A stretch of 64,000 nucleotides of DNA from Actinophytocola xinjiangensis (GCF_001921215.1 NZ_MSIF01000027.1:62001-126000); one strand, 5' to 3'. Positions 45,827 to 55,819 are shown, numbered from the stretch's first letter. Numbers and translations: made by a program. Notes: generated by a model from the sequence alone, not told the origin.

Positions 45827-48711
45827 TCGCCAACTCCAACCGCCGCGCCGAGCGACTCGACCTGGATCGCGCAGAACTTGAACTCGGGGATCTTGCCGTA
45901 CGGGTCGATCTCGTCGATGGTCAGCAGGTTGGCCGCCGCCTCCCGGAAGTGGAACGGGATGAAGCAGTTGCCCAGCTGTTCGCGGTGGGAGATCCGCACC
46001 CGTAGCCGGATCGCGCCGCGCCGCGACCGCGCCTGCACGAGCTCGCCGTGCGCGAGGCCCCGGTCGGCGGCGTCCTTGGGGTGCATGTACACCTCGGCCT
46101 CCGGCGAGATCGTGTCCAGCGCGTAGGAGCGCCTGGTCATCGAGCCGGTGTGCCAGTGTTCGAGCAGCCGCCCGGTGTTGAGCACCAGCGGGTACTCCGC
46201 GTCCGGGAGTTCCTTGGCGGGCAACCACTGCGCGGGCACCAGGTGTGCGAGCCCGTCGTCGGTGTTGAACCGTTCGTCGAACAGCACGACGGTGCCGTCG
46301 CTGTGCTCGGGGTCGGCGTTGGGGTAGAGCTTGCCGGTCAGGCCGAGGTTCTCGTGGCGCAGGTTGGCGTAGGAGGGCATCAGCGCGACCATCTCGTCGA
46401 ACACCTCGCTCGGCCCGGAGTAGTTCCAGTCCAGGCCGACACGCCGGGCGATGTCCTGCACGATCTCCCAGTCCACCCGCGCCTGGCCGGGCGGGTCGAG
46501 GACCTTGCGTCCCAGTTGGACACGCCGGTCGGTGTTGGTGTACGAGCCGTCCTTCTCCAGGTACGACGACGCCGGCAGCACCACGTCGGCGAACTCGGCG
46601 GTCTCGGTGAGGAAGATGTCCTGCACGACCAGGAAGTCCAACTGGGACAGTGCCTTGCGGACCTTGTTGATGTTCGGGTCGGACAGGAACGGGTTCTCGC
46701 CGAGCATGTACATGCCGCGCACGCCACCTGGCTTGAGCACCGAGCCGATGATCTCGGTGACGGTCAGCCCCCGGTTCGGGTCGAGCTTGGTGCCCCAGGC
46801 CCGCTCGAACCGCTCGCGGGTGCCGTCGCGGTCCACGCCCTGGTAGTCGGGGTAGAACATCGGGATCAGGCCGGCGTCGGACGCGCCCTGCACGTTGTTC
46901 TGGCCGCGCAACGGGTGCAGGCCGGTGCCCGGCCGGCCGACGTTGCCGGTGATCGAGCACAGGGCGATCAGGCAGCGGGCGTTGTCGGTGCCGGTGGTGT
47001 GCTGGGAGATGCCCATCCCCCAGTAGATGACCCCGGAGCCGGCCTCGCCCCAGACCCGGGCGACCTCGCGGATCAGGTCGGCGTCCACGCCGGTGATCTG
47101 GGCGGCGCGCTCCGGCGGGTACTCGGCGACTGTGCGCGCGAGTTCGTCGTAGTTGGACACCCGTGCGGCGATGAACTCGCGGTCGATCAGTCCGAGGCGG
47201 ATGACCTCGTGCATGATCGCGTTGTAGAACGCCACGTCGGTGCCGGGCTTGACCTGGCAGTGGTAGTCGGCGTGCTCGGCGACCGTGCTGGCCCTGGGGT
47301 CCACGTAGACGATCTTCGTGCCGCGCCGGCGGGCCTGCTTGAAGAAGGAACTCGCGACCGGGTGGTTGGCGGTCGGGTTGGAGCCGGTGATGATCACGAC
47401 CTCGGCGTTGGCGACGTCGCCGTAGGTGGTGGAGACCGCGCCGGAACCCACGCCCTCGAACAGCGCCGCGACCGAGGACGCGTGGCACAGGCGGGTGCAG
47501 TGGTCGACGTTGTTGGTGCCGAAGCCGGTGCGGATGAGCTTCTGGAAGAGGTAGGCCTCCTCGTTGGAGCACTTCGCCGAGCCGAAGCCGGCGATCGCGC
47601 CCGGCCCGCCCTTGGCGTGGATCTCCTTGAGGCGGCGGGCGACCAGGTCCAGCGCCTCCTCCCAGGTGGCCTCGCGGAAGTGCGGCATGACCTCGTCGTA
47701 GTCGACCAGGCCGCCGGGCCGGCGGCCCTTGCCCTTGCCCTTGCGGCGACCGCCGTCCTTGGCCATGTCCCCGCGCACGTCGGCCGACAGCGGGCCCTTG
47801 GGGTAGGCGGCGTCGACGCGGATCAGCGGGGTGGTCAGGCGCTGCGGTGAGGCGGCGTAGTCCCAGCCGTAGCGGCCCTTGACGCACAGCCGGCTCTGCG
47901 ATCCGGGCTGGTCACGGCCTTCGGCATAGGCGATGGCTCCGCGTGAGCGGTCGACGTAGTAGGTCAGCGCGCAGCCGACGCCGCAGTAGGGGCAGACGCT
48001 GTCGACGGCGTCGAGTCGCTCCTTGGGCTGGATGGGGATGAGGTTGATCGACTTGTTGGTCAGCGCGCCGGTCGGGCAGGCCTGGACGCACTCGCCGCAG
48101 GTCACGCACGAGCTCTGACCCATCGGGTCGTCGAGGTCGAAGGCGATCCTGGTCGAGTAGCCCTTGCCGGAGCGGCCGATGACGTCGTTGCCCTGCAGGT
48201 CGTCGCAGGCCCGGACGCAGCGGTCGCACAGGATGCAGGCGTCGTGGTTGACGTCGATGACCGGGTTGGACGAGTCCTGGCCCCGGCCGGAGCCGCAGGG
48301 CAGGGCGGTGGTCTCGCGGGCGACGTCGAAGGTGTCGGCGAGTTCGAGCAGCAGGTTGTCGCCGGTGGTGGTCTGTTTGGGGTCCTCGGCGCGGGCCGGC
48401 TGGTCGGACAGCAGCAGTTCGGTGAGGGTGGCGCGGTTGCGGTTGAGTTCCGGCGTGTCGGTCTTCACGGTCATGCCGTCCTCGCACGGGCGCACGCAGG
48501 CGGCGGCGAAGGTCCGGCCGCCGGTGTCGACGACGCACATCCGGCACACGCCGACCGGGTCGTAGCGCTCGTTGTGGCACAGCACGGGGATGTCGACGCC
48601 GGCCTGCTTGGCGGCGTCGTAGATCGAGGTGCCGTCGGGCACGGTCACCGAGTGGCCGTCGATCCGCGCGGTCACCGTGCGGACCGCCGTCCGCTCCTCG
48701 AGAGTCGTCAT
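45823..48711 (-). CDS. fdhF: Formate dehydrogenase alpha subunit (Mo/W-bis-MGD, NAD-linked FdsA/FdhA type)
   Basis: 962-residue catalytic subunit oxidising formate to CO2. It begins with a NuoG-like [2Fe-2S] domain (Cys45, Cys56, Cys59, Cys72), then ferredoxin-type clusters in CILCDRCVRAC and CVTCGECVQACP and the [4Fe-4S] motif CPYCGVGC...C (240-276). The active-site residue is Cys409 in HCTRLCHASS, at the place of selenocysteine in Escherichia coli FdhF, so it is a cysteine enzyme. Bis-MGD-binding segments such as ITGSNPTANHPV and LRGQNNVQGASD are intact. A Lys/Gly/Arg-rich insert (about 318-334) is unusual. Cytosolic, without a Tat signal. FdhD, normally needed to sulfurate the cofactor, is not in the window. 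Confidence 0.95.
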
Positions 48712-48759
48712 CGTCGCTCCATCCTCGGCATTGCATACAGCATACCGTTACCGCTGAGG

Positions 48760-50559
48760 CTAGGCATCCAGCAGCAGATCCGCCAGGTCATCCGAGGTCA
48801 CCCTGCCCTGTTCGTCAAGCCCGCGAGCCGCGTAGTAGCCGGTCACCATGGTCGCCAGCCGCTGCGCGCTCAACGCCGCCGTCCGCCCCGAACCCAGCTC
48901 AAGAGGGGTGGCGAGCATCCGGGGCGGCAGCGTGTCGTCGGCCCGGGTGGCGCCCTCGCGCGTGTTGAACGCCCGCTTGGCCGCCACGATCCGCCTGGCC
49001 GCCGCCCGCAGCTCGGCCGCGTCGGTGTCCCAGCCGGTGACCAAGGCCAACAGCCGCGCCCACTCGGTGAACGGGTCCTCGAACACCCCGCGCAGGAACT
49101 TGCACAGGATCATCGAGTCCATCACCGCGGCCCGGTCCTCGGTGTCCACGGCCGCCGCGACGTGCGCCGCGCCGCCGTCGAACCGGTCGAGGTCACCGGA
49201 CAGGTCGGCCTCGTAGGCCCCGGAGCGGTTGTGGTCGGCGCCGCGCGCGTTCACCGCGAGCCCCAGGGCCATCGCCTGCAGGCTGCGCGGCTCGTAGCCG
49301 GGCAGCTCCAGGCCCTTGACCTGCGGCGCGAACTCGATCGACCCGTGACCGACGCGCGCGGCCGCGTGCCGCGACCCGTGCGCCAGCAGCTCCCCCAGCC
49401 CCGGGGTGCGGGCGCCGATCGCGTCCAGCGCGCGCAGCAGCGCCGCGCCGTCGCCGAAACGCAGCCACGGCTCGTCGATCAGGCCGCGCTCGACACACTC
49501 CATGGCCCACGCGATCGTGCCGCCGGCCGAGATCGTGTCGATGCCCAGCTCGTCGCAGCGGGCGCTGGCCGCGAACACGTCGTCGGGGTCGGACACCCCA
49601 CACAGCGGACCCAGCGCGAACACGTTCTCGTACTCCATCCGCTGGCTGCCGCCGCCCTTGCGGGAGTAGATGTGCTCACAGCCGATCGAGCAGGACGCGC
49701 AGCTGTTGCGGGCCACCCCGCGCAGGTCGTGCAGCTCCTCGGCGGCCAGGTTGGCCGCGCCGTCGAAGGTCGCGGCGGTGAAGTTGCGGGTGGGCAGCGT
49801 GCTGACCGCGTTGAACGCCAGCAGGTTCGCCAGCGTGCCCAGCTCGCGGTACTTCGCGGTCGCCGGGCCGAAGCTGCGGGCGCGCAGGTCACGGGCGGCG
49901 GCCAGCACCCCCGCCTGGTCGGCGACCCCGACCTTGGTGGCCGCCCGGACGAGCACGGCCTTGATGTTCTTCGCGCCGAGCACCGCGCCCAGCCCGCCCC
50001 GCCCGGCGTGCCGGCCGTCGTGGCTGATCGTCGCGTACCGCACGCCGCGTTCACCGGCCGGACCGATCGCCGCGGTCCGCCAGCCCCGGCCGAACCGTTG
50101 CCGGACAAGGGTTTCCGCCTCGGCGGCTGGCAGCCCGGCGAGGTCGTCGGCCGGTTCGAGGCGCGGGCCGTCACCGTCGACCAGCAGGACCGAGAGACGG
50201 TCGGCGCGCCCGCGCAGGACCAGCGCGTCGTTCCCGGTGAGCTTGCCGGCGATGGCGAACTGGCTGGAGGCCAGCGCATCGGTCAGCAGGCCGGTCAGCG
50301 GTGACTTGGCGACCACCGCGAACTTCGCGCTGGTGGTCAGCGGCGTGCCGACCAGCGAGGAGAACACGAACGCCAGCGGCGCGGCCGGCGCGAGCGGGTC
50401 ACCGCCGGGTGGGGCGAGGCGGTGCATCAGCCAGGTGCCAAGACCGACGCCGCCGAGGTAGCGGCGCAGCACCCGCTCGTCCAGGGGCAGCGGTGTGCCG
50501 GCAGCCCGGTCACCCTCGATGTCGATCACGAGCGCCTGCCCGAAAAGTCCGCCGGCCAT
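48760..50559 (-). CDS. Aldehyde:ferredoxin oxidoreductase (AOR family, tungsten/molybdenum bis-pterin enzyme)
   Basis: 599-residue enzyme of the AOR family, which oxidises aldehydes to acids or, with low-potential electrons, reduces acids. The cluster ligands Cys287, Cys290, Cys294 and Cys486 agree closely with Cys288/291/295/494 of the Pyrococcus furiosus enzyme. Other family features are LGGVGLGTWLM, GRHAGRGGLGAVLGAKNIKA, MEYENVFALGPLCGV and the pterin-binding NARGADHNRSG. Most AORs are from anaerobes, but they are known in some aerobic and facultative bacteria. The ATG follows the MobA-MoaD stop by 17 bp, so the two are co-transcribed. No dedicated ferredoxin or AorA-like iron-sulfur subunit gene is adjacent, so the electron partner is unknown. 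Confidence 0.93.
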   Translation of the reverse strand: MAGGLFGQALVIDIEGDRAAGTPLPLDERVLRRYLGGVGLGTWLMHRLAPPGGDPLAPAAPLAFVFSSLVGTPLTTSAKFAVVAKSPLTGLLTDALASSQFAIAGKLTGNDALVLRGRADRLSVLLVDGDGPRLEPADDLAGLPAAEAETLVRQRFGRGWRTAAIGPAGERGVRYATISHDGRHAGRGGLGAVLGAKNIKAVLVRAATKVGVADQAGVLAAARDLRARSFGPATAKYRELGTLANLLAFNAVSTLPTRNFTAATFDGAANLAAEELHDLRGVARNSCASCSIGCEHIYSRKGGGSQRMEYENVFALGPLCGVSDPDDVFAASARCDELGIDTISAGGTIAWAMECVERGLIDEPWLRFGDGAALLRALDAIGARTPGLGELLAHGSRHAAARVGHGSIEFAPQVKGLELPGYEPRSLQAMALGLAVNARGADHNRSGAYEADLSGDLDRFDGGAAHVAAAVDTEDRAAVMDSMILCKFLRGVFEDPFTEWARLLALVTGWDTDAAELRAAARRIVAAKRAFNTREGATRADDTLPPRMLATPLELGSGRTAALSAQRLATMVTGYYAARGLDEQGRVTSDDLADLLLDA

Positions 50560-50576
50560 GGTGTCGACTGTATGCC

Positions 50577-51440
50577 CTATCCGCCGGCGTCGGCCGAGAG
50601 GAAGGCCACGGTGTCCCCCGCGACCAGCGGCAGCCGGCCGTCGCGGGTCACCTGGTCGCCGTTGACGGCGGCCACCACGTGCCGGTCCAGGGTCAGCCCG
50701 GCGGCGGTCGCGGCGGCCCCGATGGTCGCCGCCCGCACCTCGCGCGGCCGGTGCGTGCCGCCCTTGGCCAGCGCCCCGAAACACTCGACGGCCACCAGCG
50801 GCGGCGGCCGGTCGCGGGCGGCGGCGTAGTCGGCGGGCGTGTTGACGTTGAGCACCGAGTCCAGGTCGGGGTCGTGCCGGGCGAGGTCGGTGTCGGCCAG
50901 CAGGTCCTCGTCGGTCAGCCTGGTCACCGCGCAGTGCTCGAAGATCATCCCGGGCCGCAGGTTGCCCTCGCCGATGAGCGTGCCGACCAGGTCGGCCAGG
51001 CCCGTGCGGTAGGCGGCGGCCAGCGGCTGACGGAAGCCCTTGGCCAGCGGTAACACCACGTCGACGCCCTCGGTCAGCGCGCGCAGCACCCGGCGGACGT
51101 AGGCGGGGTGCAGGAACGGCAGGTCGGTGGAGCAGACGAACGCCGCGCCGGCCCGGTCGGCGACCGAGGCCAGCCCGGCGGCCAGGCCCTGCATGGGCCC
51201 CAGACCCTCGACCGGGTCCTCGACGACCGCGACCCCGGCCGGCAGATCGGGCAGGTCCTGGCCGGGTGCGGCGACCACGACCACCGGCCCGTCGACCGTC
51301 CTGGCCAGGACCGCGCTCGCCCGGTACAGCAGCGTCGACCCGTGCCAGTCCAGACCGGCCTTCGCCTCGCCCATGCGGCTGGACCGCCCGCCGGCCAGCA
51401 CCACTCCCGCCGCTGTTCGCACGGTTTCGATCGTAGCCAT
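50577..51440 (-). CDS. mobA: MobA (molybdenum cofactor guanylyltransferase) fused to a MoaD-like domain
   Basis: 287 residues. Residues 1-195 are MobA, which joins GMP to Mo/W-molybdopterin to give the MGD cofactor that formate dehydrogenase needs: AAGVVLAGGRSSRMGEAKAGL (GTP-binding loop, about 10-30), VEDPVEGLGPMQGLAAGL and FVCSTDLPFL are diagnostic. Residues about 209-287 form a ubiquitin-like MoaD/ThiS domain (VAVECFGALAKG, VNGDQVTRDGRLPLVAGDTVAFL) ending exactly in Gly-Gly, the tail that is adenylylated and thiocarboxylated during pterin dithiolene synthesis. The ATG is followed six codons on by an in-frame GTG that could also serve. It is first in the cluster and divergent from the GH27 gene, 34 bp away. 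Confidence 0.9.
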   Translation of the reverse strand: MATIETVRTAAGVVLAGGRSSRMGEAKAGLDWHGSTLLYRASAVLARTVDGPVVVVAAPGQDLPDLPAGVAVVEDPVEGLGPMQGLAAGLASVADRAGAAFVCSTDLPFLHPAYVRRVLRALTEGVDVVLPLAKGFRQPLAAAYRTGLADLVGTLIGEGNLRPGMIFEHCAVTRLTDEDLLADTDLARHDPDLDSVLNVNTPADYAAARDRPPPLVAVECFGALAKGGTHRPREVRAATIGAAATAAGLTLDRHVVAAVNGDQVTRDGRLPLVAGDTVAFLSADAGG

Positions 51441-51474
51441 CGGAATTTCGCCGTCGCTGTGCTGGACTGAACGA

Positions 51475-53409
51475 GTGTCGACTACGAAGAGTGCGCTTCT
51501 GGTTACCGTTCTGACCCTGCTGATCGGTTTCGCACCACCGGCGACCGCCGAGAAACCCCCGCTGGCCCCCACCCCGCCGATGGGCTGGAACAGCTGGAAC
51601 CGGTTCGGCTGCGACATCGACGAGAACCTCATCAGACAGACCGCCGACGCGATGGTCACCTCCGGGATGACCGCCGCCGGCTACGAGTACGTCAACATCG
51701 ACGACTGCTGGATGGCGCCCACCCGCGACGCCGCCGGTCGGCTCGCCCCCGACCCGGTGCGCTTCCCGAACGGCATCGCCGCCCTGGCCGACTACGTGCA
51801 CGCCAAGGGCCTCAAGCTCGGCCTCTACTCCTCGGCCGGCACCCACACCTGCCAGGGTCTGCCGGCGAGCCTGGACCACGAGGTGACCGACGCCCGGACC
51901 TTCGCCGAGTGGGGCGTGGACCTGCTCAAGTACGACAACTGCCACAACGAGGGCCGCCCGGCGCTGGAGCGGTACACGGCGATGGCCGACGCGCTGGAGG
52001 CCACCGGCCGCCCGATCGTCTACTCGATCTGCGAGTGGGGCGCCAACGACCCGTGGGAGTGGGCGGCGCGGGTCGGCGGCCACTACTGGCGCACCACCGG
52101 CGACATCGCCGACAACTGGGGCAGCGTGATGTCCATTCTGGACCAGCAGGTCGGCCTGGAGGCGTTCTCCGGGCCCAACGCGTGGAACGACCCGGACATG
52201 CTGGAGGTCGGCAACGGCGGCATGACCACCGAGGAGTACCGCGCGCACCTGAGCCTGTGGAGCCTGCTCAACGCGCCGCTGATCGCCGGCAACGACCTGC
52301 GCGCCATGGACCCCACCACCCGCGCCCTGCTCACCGACCCCGACGTGATCGCCGTCAACCAGGACTGGGCCGGCGTCCAGGGCCACCGCCTCGCCGACGA
52401 CGGCGACCTGGAGGTGTGGGCCAAGCCGACCTCCGACGGCGGCGCGGCCGTGGTGCTGTTCAACCGGGGCCTCACCGGCGCGCGGGTGTCGACCACGGCC
52501 GGGGCGCTTGGCCTGCCCGACTCCCCCGCGTACACGATGCGTGACCTGTGGGCGAACACGATCGTGGTCACCGACGGCCCGGTGCGCGCGTCGGTCCCGC
52601 CGCACGGCGCCCGGATGTACGTGGTGGCGCCCGGTGGCGGCTCGGGCGAGCCGGCGGTGTCGGCCGAGGTCGTCACCGACCGCTACGCCGACCCCGGGCA
52701 GACGCTCACCGCGACCGTGCGGGTCAGCAACGACGGCCCGGTCCCGGCGCGCGGCGTGCGGGTGCTGCTCGACGCGCCGCCCGGGTGGCTGGTGAGCCCG
52801 GCCGGCGGCGCGACCGTGCCGGCGGTCGGCCCAGGCGGTGAGTCCACCGTGGACTTCACGGTGACCGTGCCGGCGGGCGAACCGACCGGTACGCACGCCC
52901 TGAGCGCCGAGATCAACTACCGGGCGGGCCAGCTGGTCCGCCGGCTGACCGGCTACGGCGCGGTGATCATCGCGACCACCCCGTCGGGCAGCCCGTGGCT
53001 GTCGGCCCTGCCCCCGGTCAGTACCCAGGTCGGCTGGGGCCAGCTGGGCGTCGACCGCAGCGTCGACGGCAACCCGCTGACCATCGGCGGCCTCACCTAC
53101 GCCCGGGGTGTCGCCCCGCACGCCGAGTCGGAACTGCGCTACCACCTGGGCGGGGCGTGCACCCGGTTCACCTCGGCGGCCGGCATCGACGACGAGGTCG
53201 GCGACCGGGGCTCGTCGACGTTCACCGTGCGGGGTGACGGCGTCACCCTCGCGGAGTCCGAAGTGGTCACTGGCGCCGACGGCCCGGTGGCGCTGGACGT
53301 CGACGTCACCGGCGTCACCGAGCTGGTCCTGCTGACCGACGACGGCGGCGACGGCATCGACTATGACCACACCCAGTGGGCCGACGCGGCCCTGACCTGC
53401 CAGAACTGA
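51475..53409 (+). CDS. Secreted alpha-galactosidase, GH27, with NPCBM domain
   Basis: 644 residues. A signal peptide (MSTTKSALLVTVLTLLIGFA after the GTG) ends near ATAE at residue 26. The retaining GH27 barrel starts with LAPTPPMGWNSWNRFGC and has its nucleophile Asp154 in LLKYDNC and acid/base Asp241 in WNDPDMLEVG. An antiparallel beta domain, an Ig-like NEW3 segment (about 395-490, TVRVSNDGPVPARGVRV) and a C-terminal NPCBM carbohydrate-binding domain (about 515-643, YARGVAPHAESELRYHLGG) follow. It releases alpha-galactose from galactomannan or raffinose-type sugars outside the cell. No good ribosome binding site precedes the GTG. Confidence 0.94.
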   Translation: MSTTKSALLVTVLTLLIGFAPPATAEKPPLAPTPPMGWNSWNRFGCDIDENLIRQTADAMVTSGMTAAGYEYVNIDDCWMAPTRDAAGRLAPDPVRFPNGIAALADYVHAKGLKLGLYSSAGTHTCQGLPASLDHEVTDARTFAEWGVDLLKYDNCHNEGRPALERYTAMADALEATGRPIVYSICEWGANDPWEWAARVGGHYWRTTGDIADNWGSVMSILDQQVGLEAFSGPNAWNDPDMLEVGNGGMTTEEYRAHLSLWSLLNAPLIAGNDLRAMDPTTRALLTDPDVIAVNQDWAGVQGHRLADDGDLEVWAKPTSDGGAAVVLFNRGLTGARVSTTAGALGLPDSPAYTMRDLWANTIVVTDGPVRASVPPHGARMYVVAPGGGSGEPAVSAEVVTDRYADPGQTLTATVRVSNDGPVPARGVRVLLDAPPGWLVSPAGGATVPAVGPGGESTVDFTVTVPAGEPTGTHALSAEINYRAGQLVRRLTGYGAVIIATTPSGSPWLSALPPVSTQVGWGQLGVDRSVDGNPLTIGGLTYARGVAPHAESELRYHLGGACTRFTSAAGIDDEVGDRGSSTFTVRGDGVTLAESEVVTGADGPVALDVDVTGVTELVLLTDDGGDGIDYDHTQWADAALTCQN

Positions 53410-53501
53410 GTTCGGGAAAAAAACTTCGTCCCCGGTGTCGATTCACGGTCGAGCGGTTCGACCTGTAAGTGAAACCCGACAACGACCACTGAGGACGAGT
53501 C

Positions 53502-55010
53502 ATGACGCTGGAGACGAAGGCCGGCCGCCGGGAGTGGACGGGGCTGGCGGTGCTCGCACTGCCGACCCTGCTGCTGTCGCTGGACATGAGCGTGCTGCAC
53601 CTGGCCGTGCCACACCTGGCGGCCGACCTGCGCCCGAGCAGTACCGAACTGTTGTGGATCATCGACATCTACGGCTTCATGGTGGCCGGTTTCCTGGTCA
53701 CCATGGGCACCCTCGGCGACCGCATCGGCCGCCGCAAACTGCTGATGATCGGCGGGGCCGCGTTCGGCCTCGCCTCGGTGGTCGCCGCGTTCGCCACCAG
53801 CCCCGCCATGCTGATCGGCGCGCGGGCGCTGCTCGGCGTGGCCGGTGCGACGCTGATGCCCTCGACGCTGGCGCTGATCAGCAACATGTTCACGAACCCG
53901 AAGGAGCGCGGCACCGCCATCGCGGTGTGGATGAGCTGCTTCATGGGCGGCATGGTCCTCGGCCCGGTCGTCGGCGGTCTGCTGCTGAGCGTGGCGTGGT
54001 GGGGTGCGGTGTTCCTGCTGGCCGTCCCGGTCATGGTCCTGCTGCTGGTGACCGCGCCGACACTGCTCCCCGAGTACCGCGACGAGAACGCCGGCCGGCT
54101 GGACCTGCCGAGTGTCGCGCTGTCGCTGGCCGCGATCCTGCCGTTCGTGTTCGCCCTCAAGGAGCTGGCCAAGGACGGCCCGAACGCCGTCAACGTGACC
54201 GCGCTGATCGTCGGCGTGACCGTCGGTGCCGTGTTCGCCCGTCGTCAGCGGCGCCTGGAGGCGCCGATGCTCGACCTGACCCTGTTCCGCAACCGGACGT
54301 TCTCCGCGGCGCTGGGCATCATGGTGATCGGCGCGCTGACGATGGGCGGGGTGTTCCTGCTCGTCAGCCAGTACCTGCAGTTGGTCGAGGGCCTGACCGC
54401 CGCCGAGGCCGGCCTGCTGCTGGTCCCCCAGGCGATCGCCGTGGTCATCGGCTCCATGATCGCCCCGAAGCTCGCGACCCGGTTCCGCAAGGAGTACGTC
54501 CTGGGCTTCGGCATGCTGATCGCCGCCGCAGGAATCCTCCTGTTCACCCAGGTCGACGCGGCCAACGGGGCGACGCTGCTGGTCCTGGGGATGTCGGTGG
54601 CGTCGTTCGGGATGGGCCCGCAGGGCGTCCTGTGCACGGAGATGGTCATCAACTCGGTGCCGCCGAACAAGGCCGGCGCGGCGTCGGCGATGTCGGAGAC
54701 CTGCGGCGAGTTCGGGATCGCGATGGGGATCGCGGTGTTCGGCAGCATCGCCACCGCCGTGTATCGCGCTGACCTGACCGTTCCGGTTCCGGCCGAGGCC
54801 AAGGAAAGTCTGGCCGGGGCGGTGAACGTCGCCTCGTCGACGGCGGACCCGGAGGGGTTCCTGGCTCCGGCTCGGGAGGCCTTCACCAACGGGTTGCACC
54901 TGGTGGCGGGGATCGGCGCCGCCGTGGTGATCGTGTTCGCCGTCGGTGGGATGTTGGCCCTGCGGCGCAAGCCGGTCGCGGTGGTCGAGGAGGAGCCGGT
55001 TCTGGTGTGA
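53502..55010 (+). CDS. MFS drug exporter of the DHA2 (EmrB/QacA, 14-TM) family
   Basis: 502-residue proton-driven exporter for hydrophobic or cationic compounds. Fourteen hydrophobic spans can be counted. Motif A is LGDRIGRRKLLMIG after span 2, motif C lies in GPVVGGLLLSVAWWGAVFLL, and the membrane-embedded acid SLDMSVLHLAVPHL in span 1 matches QacA. The ATG follows GAGGACGAG. No TetR regulator gene is adjacent, which is unusual for this class. A hairpin terminator follows the stop codon. The gene may export a toxic metabolite of the host, but the substrate cannot be told. Confidence 0.93.
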   Translation: MTLETKAGRREWTGLAVLALPTLLLSLDMSVLHLAVPHLAADLRPSSTELLWIIDIYGFMVAGFLVTMGTLGDRIGRRKLLMIGGAAFGLASVVAAFATSPAMLIGARALLGVAGATLMPSTLALISNMFTNPKERGTAIAVWMSCFMGGMVLGPVVGGLLLSVAWWGAVFLLAVPVMVLLLVTAPTLLPEYRDENAGRLDLPSVALSLAAILPFVFALKELAKDGPNAVNVTALIVGVTVGAVFARRQRRLEAPMLDLTLFRNRTFSAALGIMVIGALTMGGVFLLVSQYLQLVEGLTAAEAGLLLVPQAIAVVIGSMIAPKLATRFRKEYVLGFGMLIAAAGILLFTQVDAANGATLLVLGMSVASFGMGPQGVLCTEMVINSVPPNKAGAASAMSETCGEFGIAMGIAVFGSIATAVYRADLTVPVPAEAKESLAGAVNVASSTADPEGFLAPAREAFTNGLHLVAGIGAAVVIVFAVGGMLALRRKPVAVVEEEPVLV

Positions 55011-55023
55011 GGGTTTCCGTCCT

Positions 55024-55054
55024 GAGGCCGGTCGTCCTGGTGGCGGCCGGCCTC
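55024..55054 (+). terminator. Intrinsic terminator of the exporter gene
   Basis: GAGGCCGG (55024-55031) pairs perfectly with CCGGCCTC (55047-55054), followed by TTTG. It lies 14 bp after the exporter stop codon and 22 bp before the converging cupin gene. Confidence 0.7.
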
Positions 55055-55076
55055 TTTGGGGTGTTCGCTGGTCGGT

Positions 55077-55445
55077 TCAGGGCTTGGCGTAGGTGCCCGC
55101 TCCTCCCCAGTCGACGATGACGACGTCCTCGTCACCGACGACCCACGCGTCGTGACCGGCGGGCAGGCTGGTCACCTGCCCGGGGGTGGCGTCGAACTCC
55201 TCGCCGTCGGCGGTACGGATCCGCAGGGTGCCGGCGAGGTGGTACTGGAAGTGCGGGACCTCGCACAGATCGGTGCCCGCGATCGGACGCACGTGCTCGG
55301 ACCAGCGCCAGCCAGGACGCAGCACGAGGCGGCCGACCTCGCCGCCGCCCATGCGCAGCAGTTCCAGTGTGCCCAGGCCGAACTCACGGGTTTCGTCCGG
55401 TCGCGCGAAGTCACGTTTCTCGGTGGTGGTCCTCTCGGTCAGCAT
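55077..55445 (-). CDS. Cupin-domain protein
   Basis: 122-residue single-domain cupin. The beta-barrel motifs are visible as GWRWSEHVRPIAGTDLCEVPHFQYHLAGTLRI (residues about 45-76, with His51 and His65 as possible metal ligands and a conserved Glu between) and ATPGQVTSLPAGHDAWVVGDE (second motif). It could be a small metal-dependent enzyme or binding protein. The ATG lies 11 bp after the stop codon of the SnoaL-like gene, so the two form an operon divergent from the BTAD regulator at 55923, which probably controls them. Confidence 0.85.
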   Translation of the reverse strand: MLTERTTTEKRDFARPDETREFGLGTLELLRMGGGEVGRLVLRPGWRWSEHVRPIAGTDLCEVPHFQYHLAGTLRIRTADGEEFDATPGQVTSLPAGHDAWVVGDEDVVIVDWGGAGTYAKP

Positions 55446-55456
55446 GGCGTTGCTCC

Positions 55457-55819
55457 TCACTCGTCCCAGGCCTGGACGGCGACCTGGCGCCGGATACGGC
55501 CGCCGGCGAGGTCCAGCACGTTGGTCGCGAGGACCCGGGTGCCGTCGGCGTAGCGGCACGACTCCATGTAGGCGGCCGTGTCGCCGTCGACAACGACCCG
55601 TTCCAGTTGGTGGGTCATGTCCCGGCCGGTGACGTCGTTCAGGAAGGCGGAGATCTCCTGTTTGCCGTGCAGCACGTGCGGGTTGCCGGGCGGGCTCGTC
55701 CGGTCGACGAGCCGCACCTCGGCGTCGTCGTCGTAGAGACTGAGCAGGGCCTGCGCTGAGCGGTCCTCGATGCCGTGCCGGAGGGCGTCGACGTCGAAGG
55801 TCGCGTCGGTGACGGTCAT
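55457..55819 (-). CDS. SnoaL-like/NTF2-fold protein
   Basis: 120-residue small alpha+beta barrel protein. ATFDVDALRHGIEDRSAQALLSLYDDDAEVRLVDR at the start (helix, then Tyr-Asp-Asp-Asp strand) and FLNDVTGRDMTHQLERVVVDGDTAAY, ATNVLDLAGGRIRRQVAVQAWDE later are typical of SnoaL/ketosteroid-isomerase-like proteins. Members act as cyclases, isomerases, hydrolases or as non-catalytic binding proteins, so the role is open. GAAGGGAA precedes the ATG at good spacing. First gene of a two-gene operon with the cupin. Confidence 0.87.
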   Translation of the reverse strand: MTVTDATFDVDALRHGIEDRSAQALLSLYDDDAEVRLVDRTSPPGNPHVLHGKQEISAFLNDVTGRDMTHQLERVVVDGDTAAYMESCRYADGTRVLATNVLDLAGGRIRRQVAVQAWDE

